64,000 bases of DNA from Hoplostethus atlanticus (taxonomy: Eukaryota; Chordata; Actinopteri; Trachichthyiformes; Trachichthyidae), in contig JAXDDX010000181.1 in assembly GCA_034670405.1 (NCBI GenBank), positions 620,001 through 684,000 of the forward strand, given 5' to 3'. The position numbers and the translations under genes were made by a program. The notes beneath the pieces are model-generated. The model did no database searches. It worked only from the letters and a program-made list of their open reading frames with translations, and was not told the origin of the DNA. Within the stretch, counting starts at the first letter, position 1. The number at the start of each line of letters is the position of its first letter. This document shows positions 48,787 to 61,579 of the stretch, one piece after another.

Positions 48787-50452
48787 TATTCATTTCTAAG
48801 CAGCGTGCCTGGCATTTCACCGCATCCACCCCCCCCCCCTGTTATTAAGAGACTGAAGCACAGGGTTCCCTCTCGGAGAGGGGGAGTGAGGGATGGTTTT
48901 CGATTGGGCCTTGTACTCTTTGTTTGCACCCTTCCCTTTTTCCCCTGTTCTAAGTCTCGTCATTTCTCTAAATCTTTCATTTCCATCTCTCTCTCTCTCG
49001 ATCTCTGTCTCGGTCTCTCTCTGTCTCACTTTCTTTCTTAAGGAAGCTCAGAGCCCCGTCCTGGCCCCCCTGACAGCTACGTGTTCTGCAGGACAAGCCA
49101 AGGTAAGGGCAAAAGAAATGCCATTAGGGCATACTGATATAAACCTCTACCAATGTGTGTGTGTGTGTGTGTGTGTGTGTGTTCACATACACTCAAAGCC
49201 TCCCACATTGAGTGGCAGTAGCCCCTAGCCCCTGGAGTTGTAGTAAATCCTCATATTTGCAAACAACACTAATGTACACAACGGACTACACGCTGATAAC
49301 GCACATCTAGGGAGGTGAGAGAGACAGGGGAGGGAAAAGAAAACGACTATCAGTTCCTGCAAAAGGGAATGAATCCTCCACCACAGCATATTAGACAGAC
49401 GCACCACGTTTCCCACATTGGAATCACTGACACATGCAGGACACTGTCATGCTCACCTTGTTTAATGGGAGGTGACAAACTACCCTGAGGAGGAACAGTT
49501 TAGGGAAGGTGACACATCCAGAGATACTTTTGTGAATGAGCTGTACTTTGTGAAGTTACGGACATGTGCACCGAATTTAACAGTAGAATTGTTTGTCTTT
49601 GTTGATGTCTTTATGATAACTTAATCCCTTAGTATTCCTAGTAACACATTTCTTTGACTTGCTTCCTTATTTGGTTCTGTTTCCAGGTGAAAAAGGAATC
49701 CCTGCTTAGTGGAAAATATGAGACCAATTATAGTCCCATCATGAAGAGGCTGGACCTCACTTAAACCTCATAGAGAGCACCACGACCCAGAGAAGTAAAT
49801 GTGTGTGTGTGTGTGTGTTTGTGCATGTATGTATCCGTGCCGTGTGTGTTTATACATTGGATTTCAAATAAGGTGTGTTTGTGGGCGTCAGTGTTCACAC
49901 ATCTGTTCTTTATAGAGTGTATATGTATATGTCTGTAGCAGTATGTATGCATGTGTTGGAAGGGGGTGTATATGTACAGGAAGAGAGCCTGTAAATAAAT
50001 CTGTTTGGGGATTGGGGGTGTGGGGATGAAATATGGTCCCAAGGATGTGGAGCAATGTGAAAAACTCGGCAACGCGAGGGAATAACAAATCTCCTGATGT
50101 CGCCTCGGCGCAAAATAAATACACTCCCCCACGCAAGTCATCCATCTGGGCTAGGAGTTGCAACAAAGACGCCCCCAATACATCCCCCAACCCACCTCAA
50201 CACACACACACACGCACCTACACACACATGTACGTACACACCCACACACCAAACATCCACCCCACACAGTAGCCATATTTATTCATACATCTTTATTTAT
50301 TTGTTTGTTTGTTGATTTAAATGGAAACTGCTAGTGGGGGGATTAGAGCGTATTTATTGGTTTTTGTGAATGAAACGTAATTTTTCTTTTCCTAAAATGC
50401 TTTCTGTGTCTTAATGGGTGGTTTGGAGGGGCGGGGGTGTGTGTGTGTGTAT

Positions 50453-50471
50453 GGGGGGGGGGGGGGGGGGG
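50453..50471 (+). repeat. Poly(G) run, 19 bases
   Basis: Homopolymer of 19 G after a short TG tract; a place where sequence length is likely to be unreliable. Confidence 0.9.
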
Positions 50472-51491
50472 TATCAGGCCTTTTAAGTAATGATCGATCA
50501 CAGGGGATTGAATAATTAAATATCAGCCTTGACAATTTAAAAGTCTCCCCACACATAGTGGATTGAATAAGGTAAGAGGGAAAGATGAAAGATACCGCCT
50601 GCAGCAATGTATCAGAAAGATTCAACATCTAATACATTATAGGGAGGGAGAGGGAGAGAGAGGGGGAGAGAGAGAGAGAGAGAATGTGCTGTTTTTTAGC
50701 ATATGTGCATGCAAGTACACACACATGCACGCGCACATATACACAAAAACACACTCCTACACCGCTGAGCCACACACACACACCGGTGTGTCTTCCTGAC
50801 ATATATATACAGTACATTACATCCAACTGAGCATGTAGGCCCACCAGATTCTTCTTCACTTTCCTTATCTGGGCCTCCTCTCCCAGGCACTCCATTACTA
50901 CAGCCACTGCAGCTCTAAAAGCCTACAAGTGGGGCAATATGTATCTGTATTAAAAAATCCCACACAACAGCATAAAGGCATTCACTTTCACAATAAAGGG
51001 GTGAGATGTTTGCCATTTTGTTGTTTTCTTCAGTATTCAGTGTTTTCTTTTTCCAATTACCGTCTATTCTCTTGGCTTAATTAGGTCATGGTGAGTTGTG
51101 AGTCACGTTGGTGTCGTGTGTGTGTGGGTGTGGGTGTGTGTGTGTGTGTGGGGTGGTGTGTGTGCCTGTGTGTGTGTGTGAGGGTCATTCTGTCCCTCCC
51201 AGGGATAAATATTAGCCCTTGTTGTTTGCAAATAGGTGATGTATGGTGGCCATATCTCGTGGTGATGAATGTTTTTTAGAAATTTCCTCTCCTTTATCAA
51301 TTGACTAACAAACCCATGTATCACTGCCACTCTCTCCCTCTCCCCACATAAATTAAATAACCAGCTCTTTCTCCCTTTCTCTCTTCCACCTCTCACTTCC
51401 TCCCCTCCTCTGTGCCTCCATACTCCCCCATCCCTTTTTATTATTTCTTTTAACTTCATTTTATTGCATTTTATTCATTTTATATTAGTAC

Positions 51492-51531
<40 letters not shown>
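51492..51531 (+). repeat. (CA)n microsatellite
   Basis: About 40 bases. A GA tract lies at 53,152-53,190 and a CA tract at 53,879-53,911 further on. Confidence 0.95.
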
Positions 51532-51789
51532 AAACCAACAGCAATCAATGTTGAGGGTTGTGTGTAATGATAATGCAGTGTGTTGCGTACATCTCAATCA
51601 CAAATTTTCATGTAATGTGATGCAGACAATAAAGGTGCTTTTCATTCTGATTACTCCTTTGCCTCCAGCATATTATTTGAAGTACTGATCACCACCCATC
51701 GTTTGAAGTACTTAAGTACTGATCATCGTGACAGAAAATGTGTTTACTCATTCCTGTTCATCACTGTGATGCTCCTAAATCTGCTGTCT

Positions 51790-52080
51790 TTCAGATGGAC
51801 GGTGTGCAAAGAGCTACAGGCTGGGGCTGGGGTGGGTTCCTCTCTGTCACAGGAGATGACAGGAGGCCGATTATGCCAGAGCACCATATTGTAAACTACT
51901 CATCATTAGCGGGCCCATCCCAGCTAACGACCGCACTGGAGATAAACAGGGGCGATGCAGAGAGCCGTCTTAATCGGGAGGGCCGTTTAGAGCGGGGCTC
52001 TGTCATTAAGCACAGCTGTATCACACCGGGATATGGGAGATGTTTAGCTGTAAAGTTGCACTGTTAAGCCGGCCCAGGCC
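51790..52080. promoter_or_regulatory. Candidate conserved non-coding block
   Basis: A repeat-free island between CA-rich and pyrimidine-rich sequence. It includes CATCATTAGCGG, GAGATAAACAGG, GTCTTAATCGGG, GTCATTAAGCACAGCTG and GTTTAGCTGTAAAG. These resemble homeodomain, forkhead and E-box cores. The overlapping open frame (51,738-52,067) shows no known domain and no coding-like features. The call is tentative. Confidence 0.25.
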
Positions 52081-53147
52081 CAGCCTCGAGCTCCACAGGG
52101 GTCCAATGTTGTTCTGATCACCCTTTAAAACGCAAATAACCAAGAATAGAAAGATAAGTCCTTAAAACACCCAGCCAAATTAAATTATTACCCACCAAAG
52201 AGGGTCTATAGTCACAGCCTCCCAGGGCCGATCACAAACTTCAGTCAATGAAGGGGGGAGAAAGTAGGGAGGAGAGGAGTTGAAAGGCGTGGTTGAGTTT
52301 AATCCCACTCTCTCGCTCCTTCTGTCTCTGCTACTCTGTTTATAAACAACACTCCCTTTTCCTCCTTGTCTCCCTCTGCAGCCCTCAACCTCCCGCTCTC
52401 ATGCATCTTCTCAGTCAGGACTATTGAGGTCATTGACTTCAGAGAGTATCATGGTGATACTTGTCATAAACACATGCAAGCACGTGCACACACACACACA
52501 CCACGCAAAAGTGATCACAGTGAACTTATCTTACCAGGTCAATGAACTTGCCTGACACTTTTTTTGTGAACCATCATCAGCTTTCCATAACCCACACTTA
52601 AAGAATATATTTATCGTTTAAATGCTGTTTCACAATAAGACATTTTACAGGTCAAATGAATTCCTCTATAATCTACGTTCACGTTGTTGGCCTACAATTA
52701 CTGCTGACACAGAGCAGGGTCCTCTTGTTGCCCTCTTCTCTCATTCTCTTCAAACACATCTTCACCGAATGACAACCTTTGCTTGTTCCCTGCCTCTCTG
52801 TCTCTCCCTCTTGTCCCAGTTCTTCCTTTCCTGTGCGAATTTTCATCCAATGCATCCAACGTCTCTCTCATCGTGTCCCCCCGTTCACTGTCTCTTGTCC
52901 CTCAGATGGACAGGCGTGAGTTGTCTGGACAGGCCGTAGCTCTCCCCACAAGCGCTTGAACAATTGGAGGTAAATACATTGGAGACAGCCCATTTGTTTT
53001 GGGCTGGCGGTGATGCATGCTTTTGCAGCGAGCAGCACATTTTTACCACGCGGCCCAAAGCAGCTGTGAGTAATGGACTGCTCCGGCCTGTCCACTCATA
53101 CTGCTATTTTTATTATTGTCTCCCTTATAGTTTTCATTTTTCATATC

Positions 53148-53190
<43 letters not shown>

Positions 53191-53875
53191 GCATACAGTG
53201 TTCCCTTCAAGTATGTTCTTTCCCTAAAAGAGGCGGGAAGCGAGGCCCCCGTATCCCTCCTTCCACTCACTTCATCATCTTCCATCAACCATCCCGCGCT
53301 TTTTTTTTTTCCCCAGCCAGACTGACAGGTTTTGTTGGATGGGAGGAAGAGAGAAATAAGGGATTATCAACAGACAAAACAATATTTCAGGTTGGACAGC
53401 TTCATAATAATTTTTCATCTATCCATCACCCCGTTTCTATGGCACGTCCGGTGGTTCAGCCTCTGGGGAAACGGCATCTTAGTTTAGTTTAGTTGAGTAT
53501 TCTGACATGGGGAGATCTTGGGGAGTCCATGATGAAAGGAGCGGAGAAGAGGAAGCCAACTTAAAGGCAACATCTTCACAGAAACAGAACAGAAGAAAGT
53601 GTATATTGTGGATGTTCTAACCACAGCACTGAACAAGCTACTGCTTTTGAAGATGATTCACTAAGTAGCTAAAATTATCTCATGCTCTTGGCCCCAGGGA
53701 AGACTGGTATTTTGCATTGAGGCACACGCACGGGCACCTATAATGGCTGCCTCTTAATTCCAGTGACAGCTTTACGGGACCTGAGTTATGGAGCCACAGC
53801 CATGCTGCTCGTTAGGCCTGAGCCAGGCTTCACGCTGGGTTACACTAATACGCCTCCTTCCCCCACCCTTACCCC

Positions 53876-53914
<39 letters not shown>

Positions 53915-54365
53915 AGCACACACATATATGAGGTCTAACCCATGCACGCAGACCCAGAGAGGTACTGGCCCACACAATTCCTCTACACACCCTTCTTCTA
54001 TAATGGCGGTTATTTGTTCAAGTCATTCAGTTGATGTTATGAGGTATCAGATTTATTTCCTTTTCTTGCCCCTTCATTTTCTACTCCTTTCCCCCGCCTA
54101 CTTCTTCTCCTCTTTCACCGTCCCCACCAGGCCAAGACCTTCTCCCTCTCCCCTCTGGCTCCATCCCCCTGCCCCATACAGACAGTAACGGGGTATTGCT
54201 GGGTGATCCATCTCTGTCAGCCTGCTAAAATGATAATGCCAATTAAAGCAGAGGAGTAATTGCCCTCCGCTGCCTCTGATCCCTGCAGACACTCAGCAGG
54301 AGCCATGGCCACAAATACGAATGAGACCCGGGGCCCCTAGAGGCCCTCACTGGGCGAGAATAAGG

Positions 54366-54440
54366 ACAGGTGGAGGAGGAGAGGGGACGGAGGGGGGGGG
54401 GGGTGAGGAAGAGGGGTTGGAGGGCAGGGGGGAGGAGGGG
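54366..54440 (+). repeat. G-rich purine tract, quadruplex-prone
   Basis: Runs of GGGG, 12 G, GGGG and GGGGGG separated by short A/T-containing linkers. Confidence 0.85.
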
Positions 54441-54899
54441 TGATTTGTAACTTTTAACCTCCACTGATCACCGATGGCCTTGACAACGGGGATAGGGGAG
54501 AGGAAGAGATATCACACACACACACACATGCACAAACACACGCACACAAGCACACACAGGCATAGATACCGGTAGTTGCACATGAGTGAACACACACACA
54601 CACACACATATGTTCAAGGTCGCTGTCAAAGGACTTATGGCCCTTGCCATCGCACGCGGGCTCCGAGGGTGAGGAGTCTAATAGGAAGTGAAAGGGCTAT
54701 ACGGCAGTGGACTGTAACACCACTGATCAGAGGTGACATTGCTGCACTCTGTCAGGGGCAGGTCAGGGAGGCAGCCATTAATACCACAGGTCCAATCACA
54801 AATTCACTTTTAGGATCCCTGCCGGTGTAGGTGCACGACTAGGGGTTTGGTTCCTCAGAGCAAACATGGCCGTCTATAAGGGACCGTGCTGGTGGGTCG

Positions 54900-56080
54900 G
54901 AAAGCTAAGGCACTTGTGGCGTCATTTATCCGACATCTAGCTAACAACCTTTGTGGCGATTCCCTTTCTCCTTCCTGCCCGTCTCCATTGTACGCCGTCT
55001 AATAAAGCAGAAGTGCAAATGATCTCAAATAAATACCTGTCAAAGTTGACACGCGGTCATCATGAGATAAGTTCACCACCAACCAGGCAGCCATGACAGC
55101 CCCATGCATCACAGCACACTTATGAAAAGGCTGCGTAGTATGAGCGCGTGTGTGAGTGTATTATGACAGCTCAGTTCCACGAGTGTGTGTGTGTGGGTGG
55201 AAGGCTGGATGTGGGGTGAAGTGCGTAGGTGGCTATTAGCACAGGCTCTGTCACCCGTCTTGACTGAATGGTGACCTGTGGCACAGCACAGCGGGGTGAG
55301 TGCAGCGGTGGGGAACTTGACGTGAGGTCTGGAGATCCCAATCACGTTTCACATAGATCTGGTTTGCATAGGTGACAACAACAATAACGGGGCTCCTGCC
55401 ATATTTGAGCTCTGTTTGATCCACGGCGCTCTGGGAGCAGGAGAGGCTCGCTCGCAGGGGCCATGGGTTGAGGTGTTGACAGGGGACCCCGGCTGGAGGA
55501 AGACAGCAGATGCAGAGCAGATGAGAAGCTTCGCTATAAAGACCCAATAAGCTCCATCACAAGAGTAATGATCACCAGAGCCTCAACGTGACAATAATCT
55601 CCTCTAACTTCATCAACACAATTTACGCCCACCCAGCCACCAAATGCTTTCAATATGTTCTGCATTGTGATTCTCCTCTTCCAGCTCAACTAAAATAATA
55701 GCCACAAATAATAACGATAATAAAACACGGACGCACACATTGATTCTGCTGGGTTGGTACTAGCTAGGCCGCGTGTTGTAACGTCTTAGCGCGCGCTGAC
55801 GCTAACGTTGACTTATTACAACGGAGCGTGCCGCCAAATCCATAATTAGACTCCTTTTGTTGCCCCCGTTGTTGTTGAAAATGTAATTATGAAAGATGAA
55901 ACACAGCCTTCAATGAGATGGCTGTAAAATAGCATAATTAATATGGGCTTTTGCGAGAACAATCCCCGCTTTACGGGAGCCCCGTGTTGGCCGTGAAATT
56001 AATTAAGTGTGCCAGGATTTATGGCCTGTGCTCGGAAATGAAGAGAATTAATCGCAGGGCGAAGATGGATGGTTGCTGGA
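54900..56080. promoter_or_regulatory. Long non-repetitive block, candidate enhancer cluster
   Basis: About 1.2 kb with only a short TG run (55,180-55,194). It is rich in TAAT-type cores, for example GTCTAATAAAGCAG (54,997), TAATTATGAAAG (55,885), GCATAATTAATATGG (55,932) and GAAATTAATTAAGTG (55,995). It also has TGATCTCAAATAAATACC near 55,020. The contrast with the microsatellite-rich surroundings suggests constraint, as in vertebrate developmental gene deserts. No gene was recognised. Confidence 0.25.
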
Positions 56081-56896
56081 AAATGATGACGCCCAGAACC
56101 ATGTGGGGGGGTCTAACTGCTTTAGGGGGGCGCTCTTGGAGAGGAATGGAAGGTTTTGACACAATTACACACCCCCAGCCAACAGCTGGGACAGGGGTGG
56201 GATGCGGGTGCATTTTGGGGCCAGGTTGGAATGATGAGATTCTTCGCAGCTCCATCCCACCTGCACGTTTCCCCTGCACATTGCAAATGGCCCCAAGACA
56301 ATAAAGGTGCAGCTGATTTTGGCGAATGTGGAGATTTCCTGGAGAGCGCACGAGTTGTGTTTGTGTTTTTTTTTTTTTTCATCACCAATGACTAATGTCG
56401 CATTCTCTACTTCCTCCTCTATCTATTTCCCACTCAGACAAATGAACAATAACCATATAATTGAACACAATTATGGCAATTACAACATAAACAAGATTAC
56501 AGCTGTGATTAATCCACTGCTAACATCTTGTGACAAGCAGAACATTATTGAAGATGTGTATTGTTGATTTTAATCAGTAACACTTAATGAGTTATCTCCT
56601 ATATAATGCTGCTGGTTTCAATCAGCTGAGCTTCAATTCATGAAAGAGTGAGATATTCTAAACCATTAAATCAGAATGAAACAAACGTACTGGTAATGGT
56701 TACGACCAGCGCTCCAGTCCATCAAAAAGAGAACACTGCGACCAACGGCAACCAAAAAATACTAAATCACATTCTTTGTTAGCAACCAATATAAAACATT
56801 GACTGCTAGCCATGACCTCCTGCAGTGTCCTTAGACCCAGACAAGTCCTGAAGTACAACCTCCTAACCCTCCCACTGCCCCTCTGCCAAATGTTGT

Positions 56897-56898
<2 letters not shown>

Positions 56899-56948
<50 letters not shown>

Positions 56949-57052
56949 GTAATAATGGAAGGCTAATTACCCACCTCCCATGTCCCTGGACAGCGCCACA
57001 ATGTCTGGGTTAGGTCCGTGTGTGGGATGAGTTCATGGTGGTAATTAGCTTG

Positions 57053-57097
<45 letters not shown>
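56899..57097 (+). repeat. (TG)n then (CA)n inverted pair
   Basis: TG tract at 56,899-56,948 and CA tract at 57,055-57,097, in opposite sense and 106 bases apart. A TG tract follows at 57,222-57,251. Confidence 0.95.
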
Positions 57098-57101
<4 letters not shown>

Positions 57102-57220
57102 AGATAAATTAAGTTTGGGTGGGTGTCTGTTGTTGGACAGTTGATTGGGCAGGTACTAAGGGAGTGTCTGGGGTCTCCAGAGCATGTCCGCTCTGATAAT
57201 TATGTGTGTCCGTGCGCATG

Positions 57221-57254
<34 letters not shown>

Positions 57255-57661
57255 AATGTGCGCACCTCCACTAAGGAGGAGCTCTTAGCCCAAATTGCTG
57301 TCTCTTGTCTCATTGTCAGAGTGATTATGAAATATTGTTTAATTTACTGGGTGGTGGAGTCTTCTGTGATTTTGATGAATCGGGGCTTTTATTTCTTCAT
57401 TCCCTTTATTGTCTAGCGGTTAGGCGTTGAGTATTTGTGCACTCGAGTGTGTTGAGTGCTCTGTTGATACCCATGTGAATAGACCTACAACATATTACAA
57501 ACCACACCGATACAAATGTGCTTATAATGTGTGGAAATATTATTAGAAATATGGAGGCTCAGAAATTCAAAAGGACATACCAAAAGAGATGCCTCATGTG
57601 GTTTAGTTTGGTCAGAAGCAGCTGGACCATCTCATTTCTTATTGGAAATATAGTAGACCTA

Positions 57662-57662
<1 letters not shown>

Positions 57663-57713
<51 letters not shown>

Positions 57714-57783
57714 AGAAGGTGGACAAGCCGTAGGACTCACAAAACAGAGTTAGACAGGGTAATAGAGTATTTAGAAAGTGAGC

Positions 57784-57833
<50 letters not shown>
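57663..57833 (+). repeat. Two long (TG)n tracts
   Basis: TG at 57,663-57,711 (about 49 bases) and at 57,788-57,833 (about 46 bases), same sense. Confidence 0.96.
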
Positions 57834-57836
<3 letters not shown>

Positions 57837-58066
57837 AGGAGAGGTATGAGAGACAGGGAGGCCTAGGCCCACTCTAATTGATTATACGGCTATCGACAGG
57901 GGCCCAGAAAAACAGGCACTCACTTTCCCTCTGATTGAATTAAACACCTTTTATGGGGCAAATCGATGGGATGGAGATGATAGGAGGCGGATGAAGGGAT
58001 AAAGGGAGAGGAGAGGCGAGTGTTATGATATGTAGAGGTGAGATCTGTCTTTAGGTCCTCATTCCA

Positions 58067-58069
<3 letters not shown>

Positions 58070-58135
<66 letters not shown>
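58070..58135 (+). repeat. Compound (CT)n(CA)n microsatellite
   Basis: About 34 bases of CT run straight into about 30 bases of CA. Confidence 0.95.
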
Positions 58136-58139
<4 letters not shown>

Positions 58140-58999
58140 TACATGCACACAGACCCTCCCACATATAGGCAGGAGGTCTGATGCTATGTTGTAATTCAGG
58201 TAAATCAATGCTTTTAAAGCATTTAGCCATGCCTAGTAATGAAGTAGAGTCAGAATGGGTCTATATATCCCAGGCCCATATCAATCATAATTACAGGGGC
58301 AGGCTGGGACAGTGCAGTCAATGGAAAGAGGGTTGACTGGATCCCACACTCCTCCATTCTCCCCTTTTATAGTTTGATCAAAGATGAGAAGTAAAATGAG
58401 GATTACATATCAGAAACATTGACGACACAACAAAAGCCCTGTACTGTACTTCTGCCTGCTCAGGAATGTTGTTCAGAAAGAAATGAGATACATTCTCCAC
58501 ATTCAAGCCTCATCTTTTCTCGACTTTACATGCAGTTAGATTGAATTCAATCTGGAGAACCTATAACCTTTTGGGGAAAAGATCTACAGCATTTTTATCT
58601 AACTCTGAGCCATAAGTCATCAGGGAGTTTGGACAGCTGGACTGATGTCAGAGAACGGCCATACCACACCTCACCCATCACCACTATCAGCCATGACAAC
58701 AGATGCAGGCAAGGTGACATCATCCCCACAAAACTGGTATAATCAATAAAAAATGGGAGGCCTCAGATCAGTTTAGAGCATGGCTCTCCTCTAATTAGTA
58801 CACACTGCCCTGTGCCTCCTAGCCTGGCTTCACAGAACCCCACTAGTTAGCGACTGGACAGGATGACCTCATGTTGCCAGAAGGAAACCCCCGCCTGTGG
58901 CCGGTCCTAATCAGCTCCTCGGCCCAGCCATGGGTCCACTATGACCACATTTAGTCACCACCAGCCCCCTACCACTGACCCCCACAAACCACTACCCTA

Positions 59000-59345
59000 A
59001 CTCTGTAGCCTGGCTCGGCCAATCAACAGCGCTGCCAACACCAGCCGAACCAATTAAAGTGTCTAATGAGCGTCTTGTATAACACTAACACACCCATTAA
59101 AGAGCGTTTAAAGGGAGCCGGGGTATCGGGTGGAGGGCTGCGGCTTATGGTGTCATGGCTTATTAGTATTCAAGCGGCGTTCGGTTTCCATTACGGCGTT
59201 CACAAGTGCCTCAGGTGTCGTGATGGAACCAACACTGGCACTCTGATGATTCACGCATCCGAGACTTTATAAACAGCTTTCAAACCGATGTTAACAATCT
59301 CCCCCCATAAAGACGGCTTTCGATTTCATTTGTGAATACGGAGAT
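59000..59345. promoter_or_regulatory. Candidate conserved non-coding block
   Basis: Non-repetitive sequence with CCAATTAAAGTGTCTAATGAG (20-base core, 59,049-59,068), a CCCATTAAAGAGCG box, GGCTTATTAGTATTC and GGCGTTCACAAGTGCC. The small open frame over it (59,066-59,272) has no recognisable domain. It is a candidate enhancer on motif density alone. Confidence 0.22.
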
Positions 59346-59571
59346 ATGTGGAAAAATAAATAAATAAATGCATGTGAATGTGTTTGAGAAAACAGTGACT
59401 TGACAGTATTACGCAGGCACTCAGTTTAATACCCAGCCATAATATTGGAGGGGGAACGGGCCCAAGGCGCTACTCTCTTTTATTAGTCATTCACTGGGAT
59501 TATGGACACATTGCTTCCATTACCTAAGAGAGAGGAGCAGGAGCCCTGTCCCCCTGGGGATAGTCAAATAA

Positions 59572-59577
<6 letters not shown>

Positions 59578-59616
<39 letters not shown>

Positions 59617-59643
59617 ATACACAGACCCGCCTGCATGTGTGCA

Positions 59644-59687
<44 letters not shown>

Positions 59688-59690
59688 CAA
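59578..59690 (+). repeat. Two (CA)n tracts
   Basis: CA at 59,580-59,614 and at 59,647-59,685, the first preceded by a short CT run. Confidence 0.95.
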
Positions 59691-60082
59691 GCATACACAC
59701 TCCCTCATCGTGATGAACACAGGCCTCTGAACCCTTTTTACTAGCAGGACAATGAAATCAATATTGCATGTAAATAAATGCAACCAAAAGTGATCCATGA
59801 TAAAGTGTCTGAAAGACACTAGATCACTGATATAGCCTCTCTATATCGGTGTCTGCTGCCCCTTCCTGTCTGTAGTCTGTCTCCACTATCTGTGTGTCAC
59901 AGGTCTAAGGTTTTCTGTGTGAATGTGCTGCGTTCTCCACTTCCCTCTTTGTCTCTTTTATCTTTGAGTTGATGTACTGTCACATGAACTGTTACTGAAA
60001 TAAAGGATCTGTATTTACCAATTCCATATGTTGTTTAGAGGAAATTGTGCACATAATAAAATGAAAATAGTTTAAAAGAAAT

Positions 60083-60430
60083 TAGTGCAGGTGCAAAAAT
60101 AAGTGAATGTCCTCTTGCATTAGTTAAATCACGAGTAAAAATCAGTAAAGTCAGGTGGGTAAATAATTGGGTATGAAGTTAACCAGTCAAAGGTCAAATC
60201 TTTGGGGAGGTGTTTGTGTGGCACTCCCATAAATATATGTGACAAACATGTTCAGTTGTTACCATGCAGGGGAAAGAAAAACTCAACAGACGACCTCAGG
60301 AAGTGAGTAGTGAGTGAGCATCAGAATGAGGACGGTTATAAAGTCATATCAAGGTTTGGGCTCCATCAGTCCACTGTGAAACATTTAACACAACAGTGAC
60401 TCTGTCTGGAAGTGGATGTCCTAGTACAAT
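60083..60430 (+). mobile_element. Tc1-like DNA transposon, 5' part
   Basis: Begins with a terminal-repeat-like segment, GTGCAAAAATAAGTGAATG (60,091-60,109), as in fish Tc1 elements. It runs through a short leader to a decayed transposase start. Codons at 60,328-60,399 read EDGYKVISRFGLHQSTVKHL, the second half of the Tc1 helix-turn-helix DNA-binding region. A stop codon follows. The catalytic core is absent; a LINE occupies the position immediately after. The copy is dead. Confidence 0.75.
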
Positions 60431-60431
60431 A

Positions 60432-61415
60432 TCAAATCAAATCAAATCAAATCAAATCACATTTATTTGTATAGCCCTTAATCACCGTTACAGTCTCTAA
60501 GGGCTTCACAGTGCCCAACATGTGAAAATAATAAATGATTAGTACACGACATCCCCCAGCCTTGGACCCTCACAGAGGACAAGGAAAAACTCCCACAAAC
60601 CCTCACTGGGAAAATTGGGAGAAACCTTGGGAGGGGCTACTCAGAGAGGGATCCCCCTACCAGGACGGTTGGGCGTGCAATAGATGCCGAGTTTGGGCAA
60701 GCAGCGTATACACAATATATGAAAGTTTATTTTGGTGGGACATCCAGATCTGATGGGGCGGCATCACAGCAACGGCAACTCAGTCAGCGTCATCATAGGA
60801 CTAGGGGACCATGCAGGCGCCAACACTGCCCAGATAGGAGAACGCAACATCCGCTCAGTCAGCATCGTCCTAGGAGGAGGGGGGGGGGGGGGGGACCAAC
60901 CAGACGGCAACTCTGCCGGGCTGCGGCCTGGAACAGATAGGAGACTCACCCACACACACCCATACACACACACTCTCACTCACACAGACAAACATGACCA
61001 GCGTCAGTGGACAGGAGCAGGTAGACCAGGAGAATAGGGAATGTAGGCAGGATGCTAGTATCCATCGGCAGGACCCTGAGCTAGGATAAGCTAACTGGTC
61101 TAGCCTTACTCTGAGAAGAGACTGAGCCACTCCCTCAAGGATGGTCAAATGACAGAGAGAATAAATGGGTTTTTAGCCTTGACTTAAAGACTTCGATAGA
61201 GCCTGCCTCTCTGATTGAGGCAGGCAGACTGTTCCATAGACAGGGAGCCCGGTAAGAAAAGGCTCTGTTACCTGCAGTTTTCTTTTTGACTGCTGGGATA
61301 GACAGGTAGCCAGCGTCCTGAGATCTGAGGGCACGTGGTGGTTTATAAGGTTTAATCAAATCGGATAAATAGGACGGTGCCATCCCATGTAATGATTTAT
61401 ATGTAAAGAGCCACC
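60432..61415 (-). mobile_element. 5'-truncated LINE (non-LTR retrotransposon), minus strand
   Basis: The minus strand encodes the very C-terminus of a LINE reverse transcriptase. It opens before 61,383 as LFTYKSLHG and ends at the stop at 61,135, with LAPSYLSDL-type (here MAPSYLSDLIKPY), LWNSLPASIR and FKSRLKTHLFSL motifs, typical of L2/Rex1-like fish LINEs. About 670 bases of 3' UTR follow, containing the GGAAAAACTCCC and GGAGAAACCTTGGGAGG signatures common in teleost repeats. The copy ends in a tandem GATTT-type tail (60,431-60,461). Everything 5' of the last roughly 90 codons is missing. A run of 16 G lies inside the 3' UTR (60,879-60,894). It is inserted in a Tc1-like element. Confidence 0.85.
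61135..61409 (-). pseudogene. LINE reverse transcriptase C-terminal fragment
   Basis: About 90 codons of uninterrupted frame corresponding to the conserved C-terminal segment downstream of the reverse transcriptase domain. Motifs seen: TYKSLHG, PSYLSDLI, RALRSQDAG, AFSYRAPCLWNSLP, FKSRLKTHLFSLSF. The start Met at 61,383 is internal to the domain. Homology continues upstream to about 61,409 and then stops at the truncation point. It is not a functional gene. Confidence 0.85.
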
Positions 61416-61425
61416 AAGAGCCACA

Positions 61426-61575
61426 AAAAATATTAGAACATTTGCTGTTAAAAGTTTTGTTAAATGAACAATGAAAGTATCATATTTATTATTTGGGATG
61501 TCTTCATTAAGATTTGAGGTTTATATAAGGATTTTATTCTTCTATGAAATACAAAATAATGATCACTCCTTGTAG
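61426..61575 (+). mobile_element. Tc1-like DNA transposon, 3' part
   Basis: Sequence on the far side of the LINE. It matches the 3' region of the other Tc1 copy: both have TATCATATTTATT, then TCTTCAT(T)AAGATTTGAGG, then TTTA(T/G)ATAAGGATTT, then a CTAT(G)AAAT-like end (compare 22,095-22,200). The terminal inverted repeat itself is not recognisable. Together with 60,083-60,430 it forms the host of the nested LINE. Confidence 0.65.
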
Positions 61576-61579
61576 GGTT

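Larger units (their letters stand above)
47530..60080. other. Distal upstream desert of mafb
   Basis: No gene is recognised. It alternates between microsatellites and non-repetitive TAAT-rich blocks (listed separately for 51.8, 54.9-56.1 and 59.0 kb). The stretches 52,080-53,140, 56,400-56,880 and 58,150-59,000 hold no element I can identify. Confidence 0.6.
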
